A DNA stretch of 64,000 bases from Trifolium pratense (GCF_020283565.1 NC_060059.1:45714572-45778571); one strand, 5' to 3'; counted from the first letter of the stretch, positions 45,459-57,582 are shown. Program-made: numbers and translations. Notes: generated from the sequence alone by a model not told the origin.

Positions 45459-45926
45459 ATGGCACGACACATTTGTCGCACCATATGCACGACCGCTTTA
45501 TCGCTCACATTTTGCTTCATACTGTATTAGTTAATTGATTAGGGGGTGTGGTGCTTCTGTCATATTCCTCCCTCTCAGGTGAAATGAAGCATGATTTTTT
45601 TAATTGTTAGATTTAGATGAAATCCTTTGATTTATAGAAAAGTGAATTCTGATGATAATTTTGAGTTCCACTAAAAAATAAGTAAAATTTATGCTAATTA
45701 ATATTTCATTCAAAAATCAAACTCGTGTTCCGAACAATTTTTTCTTATGTGTCCTCATCAAAAATAAAATTATTTGGGTGAGAACAGGTGAGAAAATCAC
45801 GTTTCACTTAACAACATGTGAGAGGGTAATTTGAGATTCACAAGGCCAATAGTTATGATTCTTATGAAGCAAATGCAAGGAATAAAAGGCGTTCGTGCAT
45901 ATGGTGCGACAAATGTGTCGTGCCAT
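45459..45926. mobile_element. MITE with ~45-bp terminal inverted repeats
   Basis: The left end (45459-45500) reads ATGGCACGACACATTTGTCG then CACCATATGCACGA. The right end (45882-45926) is its inverse with two or three mismatches. The inner part is unique and AT-rich. The TIR itself holds a small hairpin, CGACA-CATT-TGTCG. The flanks ACATTTCTCTCCATGAATA and CTCTTCTCTCCATATTCAA are similar to each other, but no exact short duplication is clear. Confidence 0.75.
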
Positions 45927-46193
45927 ATAGCATTACTCTTCTCTCCATATTCAACAAAACTTTTTCTTGATTTACTGTTTCATTCAACAATTCATTGACA
46001 AATTCAAAACTTGCAATGTTTGTAAATCCTTAGGAAAGAATTGAAGATTAAGCTTTTCATGTTTGAAAGATATCTTATAAATTCCTAATTTTTTTAAAGA
46101 TAAAAATTATGATACTCTTTTCTCTCTCCATTCTTCAAATCTCCAACCACTATAAATCTTGCTGTAAAAAAAATCACTACAATCTCATCCTAT

Positions 46194-46284
<91 letters not shown>

Positions 46285-48812
46285 TAAAGATTGAGGCACA
46301 ATAAATTCCTGTGACAACACACTTGTGTTCCACAGCAAGTCAAGATCCGTGACTTCAGTTCAGCATCTTTGAGATCCTAAATTGCAGGCGTACCACGTGG
46401 GTTGATAATGGGGATATGTATTTTTTTTCAAACACTACTAACTACTAAGTTCAATTTCATGAACACGATACATTGCTTTTGAAAGGAAACAAATAAAAGA
46501 CATAACAGATATTAGAGTTGATATGAAGCAACAGAAATTTGAGATTTGTGCATGAGAAAAACAGATTTGCAACATATGAATGATTGTTGTAGAGAAAACT
46601 ACCATAATTTTTTTTTTTGTTTTTACTAACGGTTGAATCTGGTTCGGGGGTCAGTTCTAGCATCAAGGGGTTTCAGCCTCCTCCCGATCACAGTTGCGGG
46701 GGATCGAATCGTGGTTCTCCCTACCAAGTTTGGCGCCAATCACCACTGAACCAACTCTCGTGGGCCAAAAACTGGAGGAAATAATGTTGATAAATCTCAA
46801 CTCTTCATTTCTTTCAATGAGAAATCAATGGTCAGGATTACAAAGAGCATAACATGTTTTGTCTCTTCTCCCTAGGCTTCCATCTTCTTCAAGACTTCAA
46901 CAACCATTTTTCAGTTCTTCAATCACCATCATAATCACCCCCAAAAATCACAATTGCAGAAACAAACATAAATTTAATAGAGAATGAGTGAGGTTATGAA
47001 ACTTGTAAAAATTGAATTTTTATTAATTGAATGAAGAACTGCACAAGTATGTTTTCAAAAATTGGGTTTTTCATTAACTGTTTGTAAAAATTAAACAGAA
47101 AATGTTTATGGAACTTGTAACAAAATTCAAAGAAGAAAAATACATTTTGATTTTAGAGGTTCATATGTAGACGTAGTAGAAGAATGCAATAATAGAAATA
47201 AATAAAAAATCAATTATTTAGAGCTAGAAAGAAGAAACAAGAAAGAATGAACACATAATCCATTGTGTTGCTGGCATCTGTCATTGTGGCTGTGCAGATT
47301 CTCTCCACCGTGCTGCAAATATGTTGTAGGCATGGTGTTACAAAGATCCGGCAACCGCACAAATGGTGGGAGGAATTTGGGCGTTGAAGAAAAATCAGGA
47401 AAGAGAAGAGAAGTGGACCCATAATGACATTAGACTTTGTGTTTTAATCATGACCATTAATTTTACATTAAAAAAAATAGAGGGATGAGATTGCACATTA
47501 ATTCCTCCAGTTTTTTATCCACGGGAGAGAATCCACTCCCTAGTTTTTTGGTTGTTGTTATTTGACAAGGGAGAATTTATTGTTCTGTAGAATCTAGAGT
47601 TATTTGACTTATTTCCCTTTTCTTAATTAACGGCACATTAACAGTGTTAAAAGAGGGAGGTTAGACTCAAGTTAAAAAATAAAGGGGGTGAGTGACATTT
47701 TAAGTGATCTTAGGGGAGGTCAATGTAATTTTCCCAAAAAATTAACCTATTATACTAGGTTAACCTTTTTTTTTTTTTTTGAAACATACTACTAGGTTAA
47801 CCTTAAGGGTCGCACTTTAAACATTTAAAAAAAAAGAAAAAAAAAAGAATCATATTAGAAGCACCCTTTAAATAAAAGGGGGCATGTTCAATGACAGGTT
47901 ATCATGGTCTATTTAGTAAATCCAACGATGAGATCTGTTACACAAGGAGCAGAATAAACAGAAAATACAAAATAGCATATATTATGCATGATTAATTCGA
48001 TAAATGTAATGTTGTCAAAAACAAAAATTCAATAAATGTAATCTATATTCACAGATAGTCTAAGGGTTTCTATCAGAGAGCAAATAGAGTTTTCAAAACC
48101 AATGATGCAATAAACATCCCTACCACAATCCAATAAACCAGTTCAAATTACAAGGAAGTAGATGATCCAAAGCAACAACACACATTTTTCATTAAATGAT
48201 TAAACTGAGCTACAAAATATCAGGTGGATTACAATATGGAACAACCCATTAACATAATTCAAGGCATCTCAATGAACAACACAGCCAATTTAGTATTCAA
48301 GTCACGGATGTATCAATAACTTAGTGTGCATATCCAATTGAGAAAAGCAACAATACACAGATACATTACAGTTATACACCCTCGCCCCAAAAAACTAAAA
48401 CTGCACTCCTTAATTCTACCAAGTTACATATCTCAAAATATGTAGAGATGTCATGCACAAAACAAGTGCAGACAACAGCGCATATTTTTACAATCCAGAA
48501 ACATGTAACTAAGTATTTGAATTCTTTAGAAATTTCGCTATCCACACTGCAACATTCAACACGCCAGTCAAGCTTTTCCAGAATCTGTCCAAAACTGGGA
48601 TTTTCTTGAGGGAAAAACAAAAACTGAAGACTATGAATTAATGTTTAATATCATCAGCACAAAGCCCCAAACCACAAACCAAAGGAAGGAGAGGTTTGTT
48701 TTTGAAGTAAATGAAACAAAATAAAACATTTAAACAAAAGATATACATATGTACTCAGATATTAACACCACGCTGAATTACTTGATGGCTAGTTGCACTC
48801 ATTGCCTGGAAC
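45927..48812. other. Intergenic region, repeat fragments, and 3' UTR of the tetraspanin gene
   Basis: No supported gene. It has an (AT)n tract at 46196-46282. At 46630-46760 a block with GGGGGATCGAATCGTGG and CTCGTGGGCC resembles dispersed repeats, a weaker relative being near 32520-32590. Approximately 48160-48812 is likely the 3' UTR of the minus-strand tetraspanin gene (inference from position). Confidence 0.45.
46196..46282. repeat. (AT)n microsatellite
   Basis: About 43 AT units; the open frame through it (46109-46294) is only the repeat. Confidence 0.98.
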
Positions 48813-51800
48813 TCATGCTTCGTAACTGTGCTTATCACCATTGTTCAATCCGTACTGCAAAAAACATGAAATGGCAATACCTCCGTTACTAATATTATTG
48901 GACATCAATGTATCGAGTGGACTCGATAATAACCTATTTACACAAATATTAGTATGTGAAAAAGTAGTTTGATCTGTGCAAAAGATTTGTCTATCCATTC
49001 TGTTATGAATCATGATAGAATAGTTGATATTCAAAGATGTCAAAACAAAAGTTTTGGTAGTTTATTTATAGTTGATATAAAAGTTGAGCCTCTCTTTTGA
49101 CAAACTCTTTACAAAATTAGGAATTATTTTAGTATCATCAAAATCCATTCATGATTATCCAGAAAACTACACTTTAGACCATATCATACCTTCTCTCTCA
49201 TCCGTGAGCTCCAAACGTCAGAGTGGTTTCCTCTGATATCACCTTTGCTTGACCCAGCTGTTTGGCCAGACTGAGGATTTAGTAGGGGCTCCCTACATCT
49301 ACTCCTAGCATCATATTCCTCCTCATCATCAAAATCTTGTCTTCGAGTAGAAACCGTGGCTCGTAAAATTAATGCTACCAGTAGAGATAATGCCTAAGGT
49401 TGGAAAAAAGTAGCAATAAAACAAGGGATGAAAAAGGAAACCCGGAAAATGATGTAAATTCATGCAGTGCAGTTATTATATGATACTTTGTGTTCTTAAT
49501 TTTGTGTTCTTAATAATACTATTGTCATGATGATACAAACAATATTCTCATAGCAATCTCATGGTGTCCTTGTAACATGTAACAACACACGCAAGAACAC
49601 ACACACAGATGAAATATGCCAGGCACCGCATCTAATCTTACGTAGATTTTTGGCCTGTTTTCGTATTTCAACCTTACTTTTTCCAGTCTCGTATATAACA
49701 ACAAAAACTCTCAAATTGTTAGTCTCAAATATAAGCAAAATTCAAATCTCATTAATATAATTAATGCAGTTATTCCATATTTACCCTTGATTAAAGTTTA
49801 TATTCATTTTTCCAATTTTTTAACATTCTTGCAATTGGCAAGTCTTTTTTTTACAAAAGCAATTGGCAAGTCTCAAAAACGTTCATTTTCCAACACATTT
49901 TCATGGAGAGGCGTGAGTTACTACAGCGTCAGAACTTCTATGATCATGAGAGAGGATTGTATAGGCGTGACGTGAGTTATCACTCTCCAAAGTGGATTAA
50001 TAAGAAATCCAAAAAATTAAGGAAGAATGCCAAAAATTGCAGATTTTATTGTTTAATTTAACTGAAGATAAAGTTAAGGGCAAAATAGGAAATATTATTA
50101 TTATTGGCATCACTTAAATGCAGTCAACCCACTTTCTTAAGGGGTACAGTACATTTTTTATTTGTTGCTTATAAATAAGACCGGAGGGAGAGTCTATTCT
50201 AGGGTTTAAGCGCAGCTTTGAATTGAGAATTAGGGTTTCAAGGTTTCAGTGGAAATCATGAGTTCGAGATCAACTGGGAAGGTGAAATGGTTCAACGTTC
50301 AGAAGGGGTTTGGTTTCATTACCCCTGATGATGGTTCCGAGGAGCTTTTCATTCACCAATCTCAGATCCAGGCTGATGGTTTCCGTAGCCTGGCTGAAGG
50401 AGAGACTGTTGAGTATCAGATTGAATCTGATAATGATGGACGTTTGAAGACTGTTAGTGTTACCGGACCTAATGGTGCTTCTGTTCAGGGAGCCAGACGT
50501 GCTAGCAGCGGCGGTGGTTACAAGCGAGGTGGAGGCAGTTATGGCGGTGGAGGATACAGCGGCGGAGGTGGATATGGAAGTGGCGACGGCAGAGGCTATG
50601 GTGGTGGACGAGGAGGTGGACATGGTGGAGGCGGCGGTGGCTGCTATAACTGTGGTGAATCTGGCCACATGTCTAGGGATTGCAGCAGCGGTGGTCTTGG
50701 TGGAGGCAGGTAGGCGGTGGTGGAAGCTGCTACAGCTGTGGAGAATCTAGTCACTTCGCCAGAGATTTCCCTATCAGTGCCCGTTAGATTTCTGCGCTTT
50801 ACTTTCTATGAGTAAAGTGCGGGTGATTTAGTTGGTTTTAAGTTTTCAGAGTCGCTATTTTGGTTTTGATTTTATCTTTATATTTTGTCATAGTTTTTTT
50901 TGGGGTTTTATGCTGGATTTATCTATTGTGCGAACTCTTGGTCTTTAATATTGTGTCTTTATAGTTGGTTTTAAACTCTTGGTCTTTTTACTTATTTTGT
51001 TCGTTTGGTTGGCAAAAAAAAAGAAATAAGTAAACAAAGTTAAAAAAAAAAAAACAGGGCAGACCTGTCAAAAAAATAAGTAAACAGAACAGCATAATCT
51101 ATTTCTGGTCTGTTCCCCATACTTCACAAATACTACTATGTTGCACCAAAGTATTAAAATTAGAAATCAAAGCAGAACGTATCAAAACCTCCACAACTCA
51201 AACTAATTTTCCCGTACAATAAATCAATCCAAATGAAAGGGAGAGGGGGGGCAAGAAAAGGTTGAGATGAACAAATTTCCTAGGGAGAAAAATCCATGTA
51301 CATCCATAGCTCACACTACACTGATCTATGTTGCCTCTAATATGTAAGAAGGATCACTAAAATAGCCATTGGATATACTCTGAACCGTTGCTTACCCTCT
51401 TTTATTTCGAATAGCTATAACTATTACATGAAGACCACAACCAAAGTATGACTGTAATGCCTATAAAAAATAAAAATTTTAACAACAAAATTAATTGGTT
51501 ACTAGGGAGAGTTGTATCATGACCATTATCACTCCAACCCATATGTCCTTCCCCTCAAACCACCAAGCCCCCTTATCAGTCCTATGTATAAACAATAGTC
51601 TATAACTTACTCGTTCACCAGTGAGAGGTCACAAAAAACGGCCTAATGCCAAGACCAAAAGGCAACAGAAATTAATATACCTGAACCATAAGAACAACAA
51701 TGCCAACCCATCGACATATATCTTGATTATCTTCAATGAAAGATCGAAGGCTCTCAATTTGACCAGTTGGATCAACTGGAAGATCCTGTAAAGGTAATAA

Positions 51801-53298
51801 TCAACATAATATTGTCATTAGAAAAAAGCATAGATGTTAACTGATACAACCGTGTTTATAAAGAGTGGACATGACAAACCTCTTGCCATTGACGGTCAAT
51901 TGCAATGAATACCACTAAAGCAGCCTCAAGTAAAACAAGTACCGTGATGAGTAGAGTGTACTAGCATTTTCAAAAGGTTAAGGAATGAAAAGGAAAATTG
52001 GAACAAAAGTGGATTTACTTCCAAGTATTCAACACGCATTAACTCTTCAAACAACAATAGATTATCGAAACCAAACCAAGGTATAGAAATAAATATAACT
52101 CAGTTTTAAGTGGGATACAAAACACAAGCAGCAACCATTAATAATCTCAGCTGCAATGCAACCAAAGAAAGCAATGCAGCACACCAATATGCCCACACAC
52201 ATGAAACCATAGATGAACCTATCAACATCAAGTGAAAAACATGGTTAGCAAAGAATAAAAAATTAAATACCAAATAACCTTCAAAACCTCAAAAACAAAC
52301 CCCATTTCACTAGGGATACTGCAATCTAATTATAACTATAGCAACATTTCTTTAATTGATAAACTACGGTATTCTCCACCCTCAACTTTGGAGACTAATC
52401 CCTCGAAGTACCATCAAGAACAATGGGGACCTCTTTCAACATACTTTTCTCTATTCATAAGCATCAGGAACTGAACTCTGAACCTCTTGCTTAAACGATC
52501 CGATCCCCTACCACTGCTTGAGATACATCCGCCGACAGTGACAGTGGGAGTTGATCCCACGTCTCTGCGGGGCATGAATCAACTCATTACTAACTAGACC
52601 AACCTCAATTGGTAGTAACCAAGATTTATTATAAAACTTCCATGATCACCCAATTCACAAAATAGAATTAAAAGAAAAATTAATAATAGAAACTTAAATG
52701 TGAATTCACTTTTGAGAATTTACTCCAAGGGTCAAAGTAGTTGATAGTAAGGAACCATTTAATAATAAAGCATTTAATACACCTGACAATACAAAAAAAC
52801 ATTTCACTGATTACTATAGTATTACTAGCGACGTCAATATAACTCAATTGGTAGAAACACCGTACTATATATGCAGGGGATTGGGATTTGAACATGGATT
52901 CTCCACTTATTCACTAGTGCAAAATTATAACCACGAGGCTAATTGACAAAAATAAATAAATAAATAAATAAATATTACAATTAGTACACTAAATCTATCT
53001 ATCTATCTATCTATAAAATAAAAACAATAAATAAAAGAAATTTGATTGAATTGTTAGTGAAAAAGAAAGAAACGAACCAGGGAGCGGGAAGGTTGATATT
53101 GGAAGTGAGAAGAGGGGAAAAGGAACGAGGGAGAGAGATGTAAAAATGGGGAAGAGGTGGTGGTTGAGGAATGTAATGATCCCAATGATTGAGCATCCAT
53201 ATGGAATAGAGAAGAATTGAAGCACCAACAAATGCTTGAAGAAAATTCAGAAACTTGAGAACGAAAGCTAAAGAAAAATGGCAACAATTGATTCGCAT
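48813..53298 (-). CDS. Tetraspanin-family protein (TET18/TET19-like), six exons
   Basis: Minus-strand exons 53298-53078, 52218-52119, 51960-51880, 51785-51681, 49393-49190 and 48854-48813 join in phase to 250 aa. Segment 1 (about 8-35) contains [20 protein letters not shown]; segment 2 (about 78-98) contains [18 protein letters not shown]; segment 3 (about 107-131) contains [20 protein letters not shown]; segment 4 (about 163-184) contains [19 protein letters not shown]. The loop between segments 3 and 4 is short (about 32 residues, [14 protein letters not shown]...) and lacks the GCCKP motif of most plant tetraspanins. The C-tail has [11 protein letters not shown] and [15 protein letters not shown]. 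Tetraspanins organise plasma-membrane domains; this branch includes TOM2A-like host factors (from memory). Splice sites are all GT/AG. Intron 4 (49394-51680) houses another gene on the opposite strand. Confidence 0.9.
50170..50177 (+). promoter_or_regulatory. TATA-box candidate of the cold-shock-domain gene
   Basis: TATAAATA lies about 85 bases before the ATG at 50258. It overlaps the AAATAAG word that may be a retrocopy target duplication. Confidence 0.4.
50258..50713 (+). CDS. Cold-shock-domain glycine-rich RNA-binding protein, second zinc knuckle lost
   Basis: A 151-aa frame from ATG 50258 ([20 protein letters not shown]; the upstream GTG is not needed). The cold shock domain spans about 6-72 with RNP1-like KGFGFI and RNP2-like LFIHQSQI. 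A Gly-rich linker and one CCHC knuckle ([14 protein letters not shown]) follow. It stops at TAG 50711-50713. Beyond it, in another frame, a second knuckle continues to 50787 ([14 protein letters not shown]), in which the last Cys is Phe, so an indel plus decay removed it. Plant homologues act as RNA chaperones in cold response and development. There is no intron, normal for this family. It lies inside intron 4 of the tetraspanin gene, antisense. An A-rich tail follows at 51013-51054, so it may be a retrocopy; expression is uncertain. Confidence 0.8.
   Translation: MSSRSTGKVKWFNVQKGFGFITPDDGSEELFIHQSQIQADGFRSLAEGETVEYQIESDNDGRLKTVSVTGPNGASVQGARRASSGGGYKRGGGSYGGGGYSGGGGYGSGDGRGYGGGRGGGHGGGGGGCYNCGESGHMSRDCSSGGLGGGR
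52830..52950 (+). mobile_element. SINE-like repeat in tetraspanin intron 1
   Basis: ATAACTCAATTGGTAGAAAC resembles an A box, and GGGATTTGAACATGG a worn B box about 40 bases on. This matches tRNA-derived SINEs. Ends are approximate. Confidence 0.45.
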
Positions 53299-53395
53299 GT
53301 TTAGGGTTTTTGTTCTTAGCTTTTTTTTTTCTCCCTAATTTCGATTTAGAAACAACCAGTTCTGATCTCGTCGATTACTCTTCACCAATATTACC

Positions 53396-53399
<4 letters not shown>

Positions 53400-53456
<57 letters not shown>
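53400..53456. repeat. (AT)n microsatellite
   Basis: About 28 AT units, some 100 bases upstream of the tetraspanin start codon. Nearby shorter (AAAT)n and (TCTA)n tracts lie at 52950-53015. Confidence 0.97.
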
Positions 53457-53459
<3 letters not shown>

Positions 53460-53700
53460 TTCATTTATTTTTTTTAATAAATGGGATGATTGAAGTTCGA
53501 ACTTTGACCCCTATGTATACAATATAATGTTTGTTAATTGAACTAAGCTCACGTACCATTTTTGTTCTTTTTTTTATAGCTCACATACCATTTTCTCTTA
53601 ATAACCCGTATGCTTTTATTTATTTATTTAATAATTTAAGAGATTAATTGCAAGTTTGCAATGTGTATTCATTTTCAATTTTCATCACATTTAACTTAAA

Positions 53701-54836
53701 CTAGTATCTGGACCCGTGCCAAGCACGGGTAAAATGAAACAAAAATTTAACACTTTAATATTAAAATTTTCATAATTCTCAAATAAAAAGAATGAAAAAT
53801 GAAAAGCTATAACATAAAAAAATAAATAAATAAATAAAATAAAAAAATAGGATCCTGTATTTGTCAAAAGTTAAATAAAATATGATCCTGTATTAATATA
53901 TAAATATAGTTCCTGTGTAAATCACAAAAAAAAAGTTGGCCCCGTATAAATTACAAAAAAATAAATCATTTCTCTTATACGTAAAAATATAGACTTGTGG
54001 TCCCATAAGTCCTAGCTAGCTCAACTGACAAAATGTCAAAATTGTTACGTCGGACGTCGTGACCCGGGTTCGAATCCGGGATCTCACAATTATATGAGAG
54101 TTTAATTTCAGTGGATTATCACTTCATCTAAGACAAAAAAAATATAGACTTGTGTGTAAACTTTAAAAAAAAATCGCCCGCCAAACAAACAAAAAAAGTT
54201 AAACTAAAGTCATAATATCCATAGTAAAATAAATATGAAACAAAAATACCCTAAAAAGGTTATCTGAATATATCTTATATTAGTTAATTTTCACATCAAT
54301 ATCCTCCAAATAAAATAAATATAGAATATAGTATAAATTAAAAAAAAAAAATTGTCTTTGTGTTAATATATAAGTACAGATATAGTCCTTATAGTAATAT
54401 ATTTTTTTGATATTAACCCTCTTCTTCTCATGGAAGAATTATCTGATAATCCAGAGTTCGACCGCCACGTAAGTATAGCCCCAAAATAATACATGTGCAA
54501 AAATATATGCCCATATAAATTATAAATACAAAAGTCTCACATAAATTATAGAATAAAAATAGATTATTGTCTTAATATATGAATATAAATTTATAGTCTT
54601 CATGTAAATCAACAACAAAAAAAAAAGTCATATATAAATAACAAAAAAAAATGAACACGAGCCCCATAAAAAAATACAAAAAAATAGGTCAATATATGAA
54701 TATATGAGTAAAAGTATAAAATCATGTATAAACGTGTTAAAATAAAGCCCCCGGGCAAAGAAAAAATGTATAAATGCAAGGTTTTCTACATCTCAACCAT
54801 TGATGAAAAAAAGTAATATGAATTTATGATAGAGAA
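53701..54836 (-). mobile_element. Non-autonomous Helitron, minus strand
   Basis: The 3' terminus on the minus strand is a perfect stem ACCCGTGC / GCACGGGT (53712-53730, 3-nt loop), a short spacer, and CTAG followed by T: the Helitron 3' signature. The 5' end is less sure; a minus-strand TCTCTATCATAAATTC at about 54836 is the best candidate, but the base before it is T and not the usual A. No Rep/helicase is present. A SINE lies inside. Confidence 0.65.
54003..54135 (+). mobile_element. tRNA-derived SINE
   Basis: A box TAGCTCAACTGAC (54017-54029) and a perfect B box GGTTCGAATCC (54067-54077), 38 bases apart, as in RNA polymerase III promoters. It is not a tRNA gene: there is no acceptor or anticodon arm pairing. 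The copy at 35600-35712 is inverse and older. Confidence 0.7.
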
Positions 54837-54970
54837 ATTGTTTACCACCACAAGCTTTTACTAATCCCTTAATTTTTGAAATTGCCTTAATTTATGGGGT
54901 TCATCCAATATTTGACATTTCCAAAAATATATTGCATTACCATATGTTTTCCAACTATTTTAAATATACT

Positions 54971-55432
54971 ACAATCAATAAATATATATACTATAGTCAA
55001 TTTTTTTTTAATGTATTCATAAAAAGAAATTAGTGTAGCTATAATTATTTATAAAAAAAAATTCATTTTAAAAAAATTTATTTCGTTTTAATGTACCTAT
55101 AGTTTTTAAAAAATAAAAATTATTAAAAAGCTTTTATTTACAATATAAAAATTAAAATCTTTTTCCTTAAAATATAAAAAAAATCATTTAATGTATATAC
55201 TACAGTCAATAAATATATATACTACAGTTAATTTTTTTTTAATGTATTCATAAAAAGAAATTAGTGTAGCTATAATTATTTATAAAAAATATTTCATTTT
55301 AAAAAAATTTATTTCGTTTTAATGTACCTATAGTTTTTAAAAAATAAAAATTATTAAAAAGCTTTTATTTACAATACAAAAATTAAAATCCTTTTCCTTA
55401 AAATATAAAAAAATCATTTAGATAAATACTTC
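54971..55432. repeat. 231-bp tandem duplication
   Basis: Two adjacent copies with an offset of 231 bp (for example TCAATAAATATATATACT at 54975 and 55206) differ by only a few substitutions and length changes in A/T runs. AT-rich, no gene. Confidence 0.88.
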
Positions 55433-56634
55433 TTTCAATTAGCTTTTTATTTTATGCCAAAGATTAATATAAAATTATTTTTAGAGGATTTTCTTTTATT
55501 CATACTTTTAATTCGAATTTGCTATAATTATATAGATTGATATTTCCATTTTTATTAAACAAAACGTGTGGCTAATTTACGCCCAAATATATTAATATAT
55601 TTCAATTTCATTATTTTATTTGCTGAAAAAAAATGAGCTAGTAAACATTTATTAGAATTAGAATTCTTTGAATTATATGTACCCAAAAAAAAATTCTTTG
55701 AATTATTGCCATATATGATTTTAATTGAAATAAAAAAAAAATGTATTGATGAGTGAATCAATTAATTGATATCAATCAGCACCAATTTTGCGAAAAAAGA
55801 AAAATAAATGGTTTTTTTTAACGTAAAAATAAATGGTTCTTGCTTATACAAATGGCTCTAAGGAGCTATGGTAATAAGAAATAACCAAAGTCCACCCTAA
55901 TAAACTTTAAGATTTTCAAATTGTACTGCTGGGGCCAAATTATGTGTTGACCAATAATTTTTTTACATGATATCTATTATGGGACGTTTGGTTTTTGTCT
56001 AGTTATTTTATCATCAACCTCATTAAAAACTGTAGGGACAAATCCAAACAAAATTCTGAATAGAGAACCAAATTATCAATTATAAAATTATCAATTATAT
56101 ATATCCATAAACTTTACATAATTGGTAGGAAAAAAAAAACTACATTACATAAATAATCCTATAATAAACTACATTACATAATTGTAAAAAAGAAACTAAA
56201 TCACATAGATAATCCTATAACTCCTACAAAAATAAATCCAATGGATATTGAACCTTTACAATAGGGAACTGCACTCAGGTAATATATGTATATATATATA
56301 TATATATCATGATGAGAAGGGATCGAATCAATTTTTTTTACAATTACATGTGATACAGTTTTCATTGTGCATCAATGCGATTTATAATTAACAAAAAAAA
56401 TTGACATAAATGTGATTTATAATTGATATAAATGTTTACCAATTTAAAATTTAAAATTTAAAAATATGCAATCAATAAATCATTTTTTACTGATAGCATA
56501 AATTAAGGAGTTGAGATATGGTGGAATGCTAGGTCGGTCAACATGTAATAATTGTGAATATTATTACACTAATTATCAAATCAAGGAGAAGAGAGGATTA
56601 CTGCAAGCATGCCATGTGGTAGAAGAGAAGAATA
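55433..56634. other. AT-rich intergenic DNA
   Basis: No gene, no inverted ends that I can match. Short TA runs near 56283-56306. Confidence 0.5.
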
Positions 56635-57582
56635 TCTATCTATCTATCTATATATATAAATTCTAGATAGTTATCCAATTGACTATCTAAACCCTAATCC
56701 ACATCACTCACTTAAATCAATGAAAACCTTTCATTTAGCCACATCATCCACTTACATTCATTTAATGTGTGGTACTAATTATTATTATTATTATTAACAT
56801 TAATATTATATTATTATTATTATTATTTGTTGTTTTGGATTTTGGGTTACTATTCATTTTAATTATTTTTTTGTTCATTTTATTATTTTTGGTTTAAAAT
56901 AGTTAATGTTTTTGTTAATAATCTTTTGTCCAATCTTTGTGTATATAGGGAGTTGGTCAATTGTCAGGACTATTTACCGATGATTTTGGTATGCAAATTC
57001 ATTGTCACGTTTTTTTGGTTGATCCAAATAAAATTCAATTTGAAGTGTTAGTAAAAAAAAATCACTGATGGTTTGCATGCTCTGCGTGATTTTTATCATA
57101 TTCGATTTTGAGTATGGGTTAAATTGATTTATATTTGTCCCGATATGTTTCAAAATTAATATAAATGACAAATTCAATAATGAAGTAGTTTATCCAACTC
57201 AGAATCCTCCAATGAAATTTATAATACAAAAAAATTATTATGTTTCAACATCAACTTTTTCTCATGGTCAATTATATAGTTATATTAAATAATTGATTAA
57301 AGATATTGCTAACCAATGTTAATAAAGAATATACCTAGATCACATTTAGATAAGGTAACCAATGGATTAAAGGTAACTTTCAATGTGGTGTATAAATAAG
57401 TTTTTTCAAATGTATAAACCAATATTTGATATCTATATCACATTTATATAACTGCTATTGTTATTATTATTTTGATAATACCTATTGTTTGGATTTAAAT
57501 TTACTATCTATACAAATAATTGTTTGATGTTACGGTATAAAACATTACATAAGACCCGTGCATTGCACGGGTAATAGTCTAG
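56635..57582 (+). mobile_element. Non-autonomous Helitron, plus strand, with possible B3-domain relic
   Basis: The 3' end is text-book: stem ACCCGTGC / GCACGGGT with loop ATT (57554-57572), ten bases, then CTAG before T (57579-57583). The 5' end lies in TCTATCTATCTATATATATA; the microsatellite hides the exact base. Inside (56960-57130) short frames read DDFGMQIHCHVFLVDP and TDGLHALRDFYHIRF, which look like the B3-domain-derived sequence carried by some plant Helitrons (from memory). Frames are broken. Confidence 0.75.

Noticed and set aside
47210..48620. Short minus-strand frames at 47210-47422 and 48372-48620
   Set aside because: No homology by eye, no splice or start support; the second lies in the probable 3' UTR of the tetraspanin gene.
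50270..50750. Minus-strand 132-aa and plus-strand 97-aa frames over the cold-shock gene
   Set aside because: Mirror images of its glycine-rich GGT/GGC codons.
54003..54135. A tRNA gene, because of the A and B boxes
   Set aside because: No cloverleaf pairing around the boxes and no anticodon loop; the second, diverged copy shows it is a SINE.
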